Source of the DNA: Hominimerdicola alba 8
GTDB lineage: Bacteria; Bacillota; Clostridia; Oscillospirales; Ruminococcaceae
Direction of reading: 5' to 3'
DNA length: 64,000 nt
Assembly (NCBI RefSeq): GCF_000178155.2
Contig: NZ_ADKM02000062.1
Span: 1 to 64,000, forward strand
The notes below the pieces were generated by a model. That model was not told the origin of the DNA. It ran no database searches and saw only the letters and a list, made by a program, of their open reading frames with translations. Below are positions 56,166-64,000 of this stretch, piece by piece. How positions within the stretch are numbered: position 1 is the stretch's first letter; each line of letters opens with the position of its first letter. Made by a program: the position numbers and the translations under genes.

Positions 56166-58343
56166 TCAATAATGCTTTACATTTAAAACTTTCAACATAT
56201 CTTTTGCTGCCTGCTCATCATAGATTTTCTCAATATATTGTACCTTACATCCTAGTGAGATATAATCACTCTGATACTTGGGAAGATTTCCTGTTTTAGT
56301 AATGTACAGCTTATTTCCAGAAAGTGAAACGCTACCATTTTCATCAGAAACAACCACACCCAAACTTTCAATATCTACATTAAATTCTACCTCAACTGTA
56401 ATAGTAACATTATCAATATCTGTATCTGAATTATTTCTATATGAAAATTTCAAATTTACAGTTGGATAATGAAAGTTTTTATAATCATTGCCTACTTTTT
56501 CAGTTCCAGCATAATAAGCCAAATTAGAAACATTTTTCTCAGTTTCTATTACAGATGATGGTAATGTCGCTGCAGGCATATCTCCAAGTTCTGGCTTAAC
56601 CCAGAAGTTATTCTCAGTATCAGGGAAACTGCTCATTGTTTCGAGATCAGCCACATAATTATTACTTGAATCGTAAACTTTCCAAGTAATTGTCTTTTTT
56701 GCTGCTGTCTTCGCATTAATAAACGCTTGAATTTCAGGACTGGTCGTGAATTCACTGCTTAAAGTTACCTCATTACCTGTCGCAGAATGTCTTATAGTTA
56801 CAACGTCGCTATCACCGGACGGATTCAGTTCTGCATCAGTTTCATCTACGAATGTCAGTACAGCAGGATCCTTGTAAACCGCAAAATACTCCTCATCGCC
56901 ATAGATCGTTCTATAGTACAGATTATTACCGTGGGACGTTGTGCCCAGTTCATTTAAAGCAAGAACATTGCCCGAACCATCTTCCCAGTGGTCGAATTCG
57001 TGTACACCGTCACCGCCGGGGTATTTTACCTCAATTGAATCAAGTACATCGTCACCCTCACTGCATACAGGAGTGTAGATAGGAACGCTCCAGTAAGGGT
57101 TGGAATTGTATTTGCCGTTGGCATCATCTATCCATACGTTTGAGTCGTCAAAACGGTCATAGAATTTTACCCAGAAGCTCGGTGAAGGCACTATTTGCTT
57201 ATCATATCTTGCGATAAGTTCAAGGTCATTGGTGATCGCCGCATCTTTTATAGTTTCAAAATCAGCGCCGTTAGCATCAAAGTATTTGAATGTTATACGA
57301 TACCAGTCACTGCCAATCTGATGCAGACCAACATAAGCAGGAGAATTTGCGAGGGTCTTCCACTCCGTCAGCATCGCATCGGTGACAATACTGCCCGAAG
57401 TAAAATCAGTTTTTTCCGCGATTGTAGCACCATCTTCGTGCTTGACAGTTATAGTCACCTTTTCATTATCAGGCACTGACTTAGTATAGAAGATGTAAGT
57501 GAACGAGATAGCGTTGCCGTTCTCGTCATTTCCGTTGTACAAATAGCTGACATTGGGGTTTGAAGAAGTTGATGTGCTTTCTCTTGCAAACTTGGCGTAA
57601 TCCAGTGTCTGCGCAAGATACTTTGTAGGATCATTAGTATCAACTCTTGTTGTATAATATTCAGCTGAATATTTTGAGTATTTCGTAATGACATCCGATC
57701 TGAGGTTTATGTTTACCAGTTCAAAATCTCGTTTCTGATTGAATATCAACTTTTTGAAATCATAGCTGGTACCGTTGCCCTCAGGCTTGTATAGCTTTGA
57801 ACTGAGAGTCAGACAGTTGTTCTTCGAATCATCAACGTTGATGTAGCCCTCAAACTCGCATTTCATGTCGCTGTAAAGAGGCTCGCCGCCGACTATCTCC
57901 AGCTTATCCATATCGATACCGTCCTTATTGAGCGGTGCATACAGCAGTTGACCTCTTGCACGCTTTCTGTGAGCTACATTTCCGTTTTCATCGTAGCCTG
58001 CCATTACACTGCCGCGAAGACTGTCGTTATCGATCACTATAACATCAGTGTACTTCGCGTTGATAGCCTTACCGCCTGTCGAATCTCTCAGGTAGCCGTC
58101 AACGACAGCAGGCACACCCTCATAACCTTCAAGCACGCAGATATTTGTAGCATATCTGATCTGTGACTCAAAAGTATCCTGTAAGATATTTCCGACATCG
58201 TTGGCATCAGAATTGTAAAGTGTTCTCTGATAGAAATTATTCATCGGCTGAATAAAATTGAGTATCGCGCCCATTATCATGACCATTATGGTCGATACGA
58301 TGATGAGTTCTATCAGGGTAAAACCTTTTTTGTTAGTCTTCAT
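56166..58343 (-). CDS. Large pseudopilin with prepilin leader (PilW/GspJ-like)
   Basis: 725 residues, far longer than ordinary minor pilins (150-350). Leader MKTNKKGFTLIELIIVSTIM has the PilD cleavage site G-F and Glu5. The hydrophobic helix follows. The exposed part contains aromatic-rich modules, e.g. PSFWVKFYDRFDDSNVWIDD and repeated EKVTITVKHEDG/ANNVTITVEVEFN-like beta segments, suggesting stacked Ig-like or adhesion domains. The gene's 3' half is markedly more AT-rich than the rest of the window. It probably sits at the pilus tip or initiates assembly and may contact fibre or host. Family assignment by the leader is firm; the ectodomain is unknown. Confidence 0.88.
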   Translation of the reverse strand: MKTNKKGFTLIELIIVSTIMVMIMGAILNFIQPMNNFYQRTLYNSDANDVGNILQDTFESQIRYATNICVLEGYEGVPAVVDGYLRDSTGGKAINAKYTDVIVIDNDSLRGSVMAGYDENGNVAHRKRARGQLLYAPLNKDGIDMDKLEIVGGEPLYSDMKCEFEGYINVDDSKNNCLTLSSKLYKPEGNGTSYDFKKLIFNQKRDFELVNINLRSDVITKYSKYSAEYYTTRVDTNDPTKYLAQTLDYAKFARESTSTSSNPNVSYLYNGNDENGNAISFTYIFYTKSVPDNEKVTITVKHEDGATIAEKTDFTSGSIVTDAMLTEWKTLANSPAYVGLHQIGSDWYRITFKYFDANGADFETIKDAAITNDLELIARYDKQIVPSPSFWVKFYDRFDDSNVWIDDANGKYNSNPYWSVPIYTPVCSEGDDVLDSIEVKYPGGDGVHEFDHWEDGSGNVLALNELGTTSHGNNLYYRTIYGDEEYFAVYKDPAVLTFVDETDAELNPSGDSDVVTIRHSATGNEVTLSSEFTTSPEIQAFINAKTAAKKTITWKVYDSSNNYVADLETMSSFPDTENNFWVKPELGDMPAATLPSSVIETEKNVSNLAYYAGTEKVGNDYKNFHYPTVNLKFSYRNNSDTDIDNVTITVEVEFNVDIESLGVVVSDENGSVSLSGNKLYITKTGNLPKYQSDYISLGCKVQYIEKIYDEQAAKDMLKVLNVKHY

Positions 58344-58358
58344 CGTTAAGCGCCCCCT

Positions 58359-59087
58359 TTACTCTCCCGCATGATTTGATTCATAGGTTTCCTTATTTAC
58401 GAATTCACCATTCTCATAGTAAATCGAAACATAACCGGCGGTATTGTCAGTATTCTTCTCTGTAGCATAATCCACAAGATTAATAGTCTGACTTTTCGTA
58501 GAATTATCGCTTATCACCAGCGCACTGCTATTATCACCGCTAATATTCCTTATACCTATCTTCCTCATGCCGCCGTTAGCAGGATATATACGATCTAAGG
58601 ATTCAGTACCTGCATCTTCTTTCTCATTGTTAAAAAATATAAAGCCGGGCTGAGCATAAATATCAAACGATTTGTCAGTCGGATCAGCATTATAAATGGT
58701 TATCCACCATTCGCCCGGAAGAACAGTTACACGCTCGATAGGTGAGATAAAGCTGAGCTGATAGGTCTTGTCTTCGGGATCAGCGAGCGCCGTGTAACCA
58801 TAAACATCCTTGTTTACGACCTTAATAGTTCCGAAATCGAAGCTGACACCGTATTTTTCAGGCATTTCCTTAACGTTCAGCAGCGTAGGGTCAATGACCT
58901 TTGAATAATTGGAGAAATGTTCAAGGTTAGTTGTCTGTTCATTTGCGATACGGTTTCTGGCGTGCGACTTTATCTGCGCTCTTATGCAGCTAGTCGCAGC
59001 CATTGTAAAACCGGTAGTTGCAACTGCGAAAACAGCCATAGCGATGATACACTCAACCAATGTCATACCTTTGTTATTCTTTTTCAT
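58359..59087 (-). CDS. Minor pilin, PilV/GspI-like
   Basis: 242 residues. Leader MKKNNKGMTLVECIIAMAVF matches the type IV prepilin signal (G-M cleavage, Glu5), followed by a long hydrophobic helix containing a cysteine. The rest is a beta-rich globular domain without recognised relatives. The ATG at 59087 is 8 bases after AGGAGG; an upstream GTG overlaps the site. It belongs to the pilus operon, 15 bases before the large pseudopilin. Confidence 0.88.
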   Translation of the reverse strand: MKKNNKGMTLVECIIAMAVFAVATTGFTMAATSCIRAQIKSHARNRIANEQTTNLEHFSNYSKVIDPTLLNVKEMPEKYGVSFDFGTIKVVNKDVYGYTALADPEDKTYQLSFISPIERVTVLPGEWWITIYNADPTDKSFDIYAQPGFIFFNNEKEDAGTESLDRIYPANGGMRKIGIRNISGDNSSALVISDNSTKSQTINLVDYATEKNTDNTAGYVSIYYENGEFVNKETYESNHAGE

Positions 59088-59106
59088 GAGTGACACCTCC
59101 TACGAC

Positions 59107-61569
59107 TTAATAACTGTCATACCTGTCAAGAGTAAATGTTCTGTCTGCAAGTGATTCTGCGAAACCGTGTGCAACAGCCACCATACTCTTTGAAGATACG
59201 GGGTTGTAAACTATAGTATTGTTGTTGTCGCTTGTAACAAAGTTCTGTATGATACAGCTGCCTATGATGTTGGTCATTATGCTGTCCACACCGTCCTCAG
59301 CTGCCGGGTAGATCTTAAGACTCTTACCATTATTTGTCCACTGGAAAGTTGCTCTCGGACCATATATGGTGCACTGCATGTAGGTTTCCTGAGGTGCAAC
59401 GAATGTAGCGCCCTCAGTCAGCAGCATGATTATGCAGCCGTGAGGCAGGTCGTAAATATCAGGGTCATTGTATTCCTTGTCTGTAGGATTCAGACCGTGA
59501 CCTTTTTGAACCTCAAAATAGGTATCCCACTCCTGCAGATTAAATCTGTTGTTGGAGTTGAAGTAAGGTTTAGCAATGAAATTGCTGTAGGTGGATTCTT
59601 TGGTCCTTAAAGGTGCCTGAGTGGCATACTCATTATTTACAATACCAACGCCCGAATCAGATACAAGGTAGCAGAATCTCGGGTCATCGCCTTCAGAATC
59701 GTGATTCTGGTTCTTAACGATTATTTCGAGGTTATTCATAACAGTTGTGTTGTTACCCAGTATGATTACGATATCATGTCTGCCGTCTGCATTTGCTTCT
59801 GCATTATCAAGGTCAACAAGAATAGAAGCATTATTTATCTTCTGTCCATTGCCGCCCAGTACAAAACTCTTCTTGGCAACAACAGTAAAGTGCTTTGTAT
59901 TGCCATTAGAATCTGAAACATCAACATCGCTTTCAAAATTCACGGTATCAGTAGGTTTACCATTATCATCTGTTGTCAAATGAGGTGTAGTGTCGCTTGC
60001 TGGTTTCAGAGTTACGCCGTCTGATTCATAGAAATTCTTGTAGGTATTGCAGATAGTCGAAACTGTCATACCCGATTCACCGGGCAGGCACATCATATGC
60101 TCAGGATAGTAGTAGTAAGGCAAGGGCGCGAAGTTGTTAGGAACAGTTGCTCTGCCTCCCAGAAGCGTCCAGTCTACAAACTCAACTTTGCCGCTGTTTT
60201 CAAACGTTAGGTTTGAATAACCAAATACCCTGTTAGCAATAGTATCAGCAGCACCACCCTTAGGCTTGATGTAAATGTTGCCATCAATTGTAAAACCCTT
60301 CAGTACATGTACATCGCCTTCAACATACAGGTCACCAATGATCTTACAGTTGTTGCCCTCTGAAGCAGCGCCCAAATAAGCTGAACCGTCAAAAACGTCA
60401 TTCAGTTTGCGGACATATATGTTGCCATATACCTTGATACCATTGCCGTTACCACCGCCATTTACCGTTGCCTTATAATCATCTACTTTATTGGTAACTG
60501 ACGCTGCCATTGCATCAAGCAGATTATCACCGTTTGTAAGTGTGATAGCACTGGGGTGAGAACCCATAGAGAACAGATGTGTGTAAATGTCGATCTCATG
60601 ACTAGTTTCGCCAACAAAACATTGATCACCCATCATACACATTGCCTCATCTACCTGAATGTAGTTGAAAGCATTTTCACCCTTGGGTGCAACATCATAT
60701 TTCGTAGGGTCGACAGCGTTTCGCTCTTTTACGTATTTACTGGTCAGACTGCCTGTGTTCTGGTTCATTGTAAAGGATCTCGAAACATAAAGTGTACAGC
60801 CCTTTGTCTGACCATTGTCCTTACCGGGTACATAGTAGGGGTTAGAAGTCATCTTAGGCGAACCGCCCGAAAATGCCAGTGTACCATAGATGCTGGTATC
60901 ACCGTAGAACTTTGAGTTATTCTTTGTTACCGAATATATGGTATTTACATTGTGCGACTCTAACAGAGGTGCAGATGTATTACCATATACGCTGATGTTG
61001 TTGTACGATGAGTTACCACCGCCGTTAGTACCGATGATCTCCAGTGCACCCGGAACAGTTTTACCCATTGCCAGTTCCTTGGTAGACATGTAAGCAACTA
61101 CCTTTGCCTCTTTGCCGAGATACTTACCAACAGCAATAGCCTTTAAGCTGTAATTGCTACCTTCTATCTTCACAACTCTCAGGGTTACTGTTATGTCGTT
61201 CCATCTGGCGTGTTTTGCACCGATAAGATTGCCCTCATCTACCTCGCCCGCACCATTCAGCTCGCCGATCTTGACCGTTGCAGTCGTACCCGACTTAGCT
61301 ATGTCACGAAGTTCATCGAGCTTTTGCTGAATGAAATCATTCGTGTATGTGCCGTCAGCTATCATGTTCGTTTCCTTTACAACGAACGCCTCCAAACACG
61401 ATGAAGCCGCAAAATACGCTTGTTTTTTGCGATACTCTTCATTGGTCCTGGAATTGGTATGCGCCACCAGCGAGATCGCTGCGCCCACGATAACTACCAT
61501 CATTACCGCTACGATCGTCACTGTCATGAGAACTGCGCCCTGTCGATTGGACTTGTGTTTTCTTCTCAT
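59107..61569 (-). CDS. PilX-like pilus-associated protein with large ectodomain
   Basis: 820 residues. The N-terminus (KSNRQGAVLMTVTIVAVMMV) is a PilX-type helix with an ALM-like start after Gly, then AYFAASSCLEAFV, the alanine-rich motif of PilX_N proteins. A very long polar region follows, rich in Asn, Gly and Thr. It contains NIYVRKLNDVF, GDLYVEGDVHV and TIDGNIYIKPKGG, repeated right-handed beta-helix-like strands as in polymer-forming or adhesin modules. Being much longer than PilX, it may be a surface adhesin carried by the pilus. Function inferred. Confidence 0.82.
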   Translation of the reverse strand: MRRKHKSNRQGAVLMTVTIVAVMMVVIVGAAISLVAHTNSRTNEEYRKKQAYFAASSCLEAFVVKETNMIADGTYTNDFIQQKLDELRDIAKSGTTATVKIGELNGAGEVDEGNLIGAKHARWNDITVTLRVVKIEGSNYSLKAIAVGKYLGKEAKVVAYMSTKELAMGKTVPGALEIIGTNGGGNSSYNNISVYGNTSAPLLESHNVNTIYSVTKNNSKFYGDTSIYGTLAFSGGSPKMTSNPYYVPGKDNGQTKGCTLYVSRSFTMNQNTGSLTSKYVKERNAVDPTKYDVAPKGENAFNYIQVDEAMCMMGDQCFVGETSHEIDIYTHLFSMGSHPSAITLTNGDNLLDAMAASVTNKVDDYKATVNGGGNGNGIKVYGNIYVRKLNDVFDGSAYLGAASEGNNCKIIGDLYVEGDVHVLKGFTIDGNIYIKPKGGAADTIANRVFGYSNLTFENSGKVEFVDWTLLGGRATVPNNFAPLPYYYYPEHMMCLPGESGMTVSTICNTYKNFYESDGVTLKPASDTTPHLTTDDNGKPTDTVNFESDVDVSDSNGNTKHFTVVAKKSFVLGGNGQKINNASILVDLDNAEANADGRHDIVIILGNNTTVMNNLEIIVKNQNHDSEGDDPRFCYLVSDSGVGIVNNEYATQAPLRTKESTYSNFIAKPYFNSNNRFNLQEWDTYFEVQKGHGLNPTDKEYNDPDIYDLPHGCIIMLLTEGATFVAPQETYMQCTIYGPRATFQWTNNGKSLKIYPAAEDGVDSIMTNIIGSCIIQNFVTSDNNNTIVYNPVSSKSMVAVAHGFAESLADRTFTLDRYDSY

Positions 61570-61644
61570 AACACAATTACCACCTTTCTTAATAAAATTT
61601 TTTCCCGACTTTCATGATCAAAATTAGAAATTTTAATCATTATT

Positions 61645-61694
61645 TATAGCAGTATTTGGCAGGCGGAGGTAGTTTCCGCCCACCAAATGCTATA
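61645..61694. terminator. Strong hairpin between the PilX-like and PilO-like genes
   Basis: TATAGCA, ATTTGG and GGCGGA on the left pair with TCCGCC, CCAAAT and TGCTATA on the right, leaving a short loop. There is no T-run of note. The ends TATAGC/GCTATA resemble family A ends, so it may be a processing hairpin or a short repeat. Confidence 0.5.
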
Positions 61695-61710
61695 ACCTTG
61701 ATCTGTGACC

Positions 61711-62508
61711 TTAATCCTTCTTGCTCTCTTCGGTTTCCTTAGTTTCCTTAGAATCCTTAGAATTGCCCAGAGTATCAGGATCAGGCAGCTTCTTGACTAC
61801 CATCATGGTCAGTGTGCAGGAACCGGATACATCCTCTTCGGAGTACTCCTCGCCTTCCTTGCCTTCCTTGCCTTCCTCTTTTTCTTCCTTCTCGAACTGG
61901 TAGGAAATGCTCGATACGGTCATAGTCTTCTGATCGTTCTTGCTCTTCATGTGGTCGCAGAATTCCTGTACCTTATCTACCTTACCCTTAAAGTTGAAGG
62001 TTATCTCGTAAGAACCGATAGCCGCAGGTGCTGCAACGACCTCACCCTCAGTGGGAGCCGTTTCGGGTGTTACAACAGGTGCGCCCTCGTTAACATAACC
62101 CTCTACCAGCAGATCCGACTCAGTAACGATAGTTGGATCTACATAAACGTAAGGAGTGATCGGGTGGTTGGAATATGGCGAGATGGTGATATCAAGGTTT
62201 GTGATCTCGTCGCTTGCCAGCAGGTCATCTATCTGCTGCGATGCTACCTGAGTTTCCTGGATATCGTAGAACGACTCAGTCATCTTTGTAACTTCGTTGT
62301 ATGCCTCTTTGATCCTGTCAGGAAGACCTTCGTCCTCCTTGATCCTCTTCTTCAGGTCAGATCTGGTGGACTTTGCATTATCCAGCGCTGTCTGTGAATC
62401 CTGAAGACCTTCTATCGCGGGCTTAATGAAAAACATTACACCAATTGCCCAAACAAAAATTACGATCAGTATAGTAAGTAAGATCCTATCACGATAATTC
62501 AGCTTCAT
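61711..62508 (-). CDS. PilO-like type IV pilus alignment protein
   Basis: 265 residues: short cytosolic start MKLNYRDR, a transmembrane helix (ILLTILIVIFVWAIGVMFFI), a coiled coil (about 30-75) and a globular domain, the PilO/GspM pattern. The C-terminal tail is extremely charged (EKEEKEEGKEGKEGEE and KDSKETKETEESKKD). PilO links the inner-membrane PilM/N to the outer pilus parts. It lies 3 bases downstream of the PilMN-like gene, so they are co-translated. Confidence 0.8.
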   Translation of the reverse strand: MKLNYRDRILLTILIVIFVWAIGVMFFIKPAIEGLQDSQTALDNAKSTRSDLKKRIKEDEGLPDRIKEAYNEVTKMTESFYDIQETQVASQQIDDLLASDEITNLDITISPYSNHPITPYVYVDPTIVTESDLLVEGYVNEGAPVVTPETAPTEGEVVAAPAAIGSYEITFNFKGKVDKVQEFCDHMKSKNDQKTMTVSSISYQFEKEEKEEGKEGKEGEEYSEEDVSGSCTLTMMVVKKLPDPDTLGNSKDSKETKETEESKKD

Positions 62509-62511
62509 TTA

Positions 62512-64000
62512 TCATTCACCCTCTTCCATAAAATACAATACAAGATTGCTTATCTGAATAGTCTTATCCTCTTCCTTGACTTCTTCGTCACCCTTTGTCT
62601 GAGGTTCAACTACTCTGTAATCATAGTAGTCAACATTGGCAACGAAATCAATAGCCTTGAGATCATCGACCAGTTTCTTGACTTCTTCTTTTTCCTTTAC
62701 AGTAACGGGTGAGATCGTGTAAGCGCCGTTGTTCAGATCGAATGCGATATCGGTGTATGTAGCCTCATGCTTGTCGATAACTTCCTGTATCTTGTCGAAC
62801 TTATCCTTTGTAAGCTGAGGAAGTGTGTCGATATCCAGCTGAACCGTCTTAACATAGTTCTTATATGTATTGATCATTTCCAGTCTGTTATGCAGTACCT
62901 CGTTAGCCTTTACCTGCGCTTCGAGCTTAGCATTCTCAGCCTCGACCTTCTCGGTTTCCTTGTCGATGCCCGATGCTCTCAGCGAGATAAAGCCGTAAAC
63001 AGCCGCGATCAGTATCGCAGATGCCGCAGCCAGTATACCTGCTGTGGTAAGCATAGAACTTATACCCGAAGATGCTTCCTTGCTGGTAGTTCTGTCAACT
63101 TCGAGGAGGTTTATCCTCTCAGTCTGCTTGTTTCTTCTGTAGAGTGCGCCGATCGCATTTGCGAAAACAGTGAACTCAAAGTTCTCGTAGCCTGTTATCT
63201 GAGCGGGTGTACCAAGAACAGAAGCCTTGATATCCAGACCGTCCAGAGCATCAACTATCTTCATGTAATCATCTATGAAACCATAGAGGATAACGTTAGC
63301 CAGACCTGAGCCGCCTCTTGCCTTGTTGAACTGCTCCATTCTGAAGATGTTCTCGTTCAGAGCTTCGAGCACGTAATCATCTGCATCATATTCATCAGGC
63401 GAGATCGGTACGTATCTTGCGAAAGCCATCTGTCCGTTCTCGAACAGTGTCAGACCCAGGAAGTTGTTGTCCAGCTGGCAAACCAGCAGCGGCATCTTGT
63501 CGGCATTCGACTTATCAGCCAGAACTATTCTCGCGATGGAGTTACAGCCGATGTTAACGCTTCTCAGATTGATGTTCATAACAGCGAACAGCTTTCTGAA
63601 ACCTTCAACTATCGAACTCGGGCACGCAGTAGCCAGTACCTTTACCGCACCGGGATTATCTTCGCCTGCTTCACCTACAACAGTATATGAGATCGAATAC
63701 TCGTTGGATATACCCATTTCCTGACTCATGTGGTTCTGTACCATCTGCAGGAACTCGGCACCCTTAGCCTTAGGAACGATAAGTTCCTTGAATACGATAT
63801 TGCTGGACGAGAATGTTACGATAGCATCTCTGTCCATCATCTGCTCACTTCTCAGCTGAGTCAGCAGCAGTTCGGACAGACCCGAAAGCTGGATAACTTC
63901 ACCGTTAACGATCATGTCCTCAGGCACCATTACGGAAGTCGAGTTGTCGATGCGGATCTTGTTAGCTGTATTGTCACCTTTTACGATGTTGATCTGCCTA
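62512..64000 (-). CDS. PilM-PilN-like fusion protein, partial (start beyond the window)
   Basis: At least 496 residues; the frame stays open to the window's right edge, so the true start lies beyond base 64000 and the internal ATG at 63930 is unlikely. Residues up to about 300 resemble the PilM actin-like fold (CQLDNNFLGLTLFENGQM, ANVILYGFIDDY). A transmembrane helix (LTTAGILAAASAILIAAVYGF), a coiled coil (KVEAENAKLEAQVKANE) and a small domain follow, the PilN pattern. A PilM-N fusion would tie the cytosolic ring to the membrane scaffold in one polypeptide. Separate pilM and pilN genes are the norm. Confidence 0.78.
   Translation of the reverse strand, partial: RQINIVKGDNTANKIRIDNSTSVMVPEDMIVNGEVIQLSGLSELLLTQLRSEQMMDRDAIVTFSSSNIVFKELIVPKAKGAEFLQMVQNHMSQEMGISNEYSISYTVVGEAGEDNPGAVKVLATACPSSIVEGFRKLFAVMNINLRSVNIGCNSIARIVLADKSNADKMPLLVCQLDNNFLGLTLFENGQMAFARYVPISPDEYDADDYVLEALNENIFRMEQFNKARGGSGLANVILYGFIDDYMKIVDALDGLDIKASVLGTPAQITGYENFEFTVFANAIGALYRRNKQTERINLLEVDRTTSKEASSGISSMLTTAGILAAASAILIAAVYGFISLRASGIDKETEKVEAENAKLEAQVKANEVLHNRLEMINTYKNYVKTVQLDIDTLPQLTKDKFDKIQEVIDKHEATYTDIAFDLNNGAYTISPVTVKEKEEVKKLVDDLKAIDFVANVDYYDYRVVEPQTKGDEEVKEEDKTIQISNLVLYFMEEGE

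Overview
The window looks like a chromosomal segment of an anaerobic, fibre-degrading Clostridium-type Firmicute, most likely a Ruminococcus close to R. albus. The evidence is a secreted protein with a C-terminal type I dockerin, a type IV pilus cluster of the kind used for adhesion to plant fibre, a phosphoketolase, [FeFe]-hydrogenase maturases, an LCP cell-wall protein, AGGAGG-type ribosome sites and near-perfect TTGACA-N17-TATAAT promoters. The species is inferred from gene content only. No rRNA, tRNA, CRISPR array, transposase or prophage was seen.

Layout. 1-5.2 kb: an ATP-grasp enzyme, a sodium/solute symporter, an LCP protein and a HIT hydrolase. 5.3-10.1 kb: a stress-type operon with a small membrane peptide, two lipoproteins, a YtrA-type GntR regulator and an ABC exporter, probably controlled by repeated GTAGTAC sites. 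10.2-12.7 kb: two acetyltransferases, a probable unannotated small RNA and a P-loop kinase. 12.8-30.4 kb: a long + strand metallocofactor island with a hybrid histidine kinase, a TM1266-type regulator, hydF (behind a structured leader with a terminator), three paralogous unknown proteins, hydE, two complete nitrogenase-like H-D-K gene sets, then hypF, hypC, hypD and hypE. 30.4-37.3 kb (- strand): dUTPase, U32 peptidase, ZapA, an rRNA/tRNA methyltransferase, oligoendopeptidase F and a small membrane protein. 37.4-42.5 kb (- strand): carA followed by a carB-dapF gene fusion. 42.8-49.2 kb (+ strand): the dockerin protein and a divergent type IIA topoisomerase pair. 49.4-51.8 kb: phosphoketolase. 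52.2-64.0 kb: pilT, pilB, pilD and a run of pilus genes (pseudopilins, PilX-, PilO- and PilMN-like) that leaves the window.

The strongest candidate for a new system is the metallocofactor island. HypCDEF build the Fe(CN)2CO unit of NiFe hydrogenases, but no hypA, hypB or NiFe hydrogenase gene is present here. Instead hypF follows two tandem nitrogenase-like H/D/K sets directly, and the first H gene overlaps hydE by four bases. No nifB, nifEN or true NifDK is seen, so ordinary nitrogen fixation is not supported. An undescribed use of Fe-CN/CO chemistry by nitrogenase-like reductases is a testable hypothesis.

The intergenic spaces carry at least three families of short, palindromic, MITE-like repeats. 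One composite insertion splits the first nitrogenase-like D and K genes.
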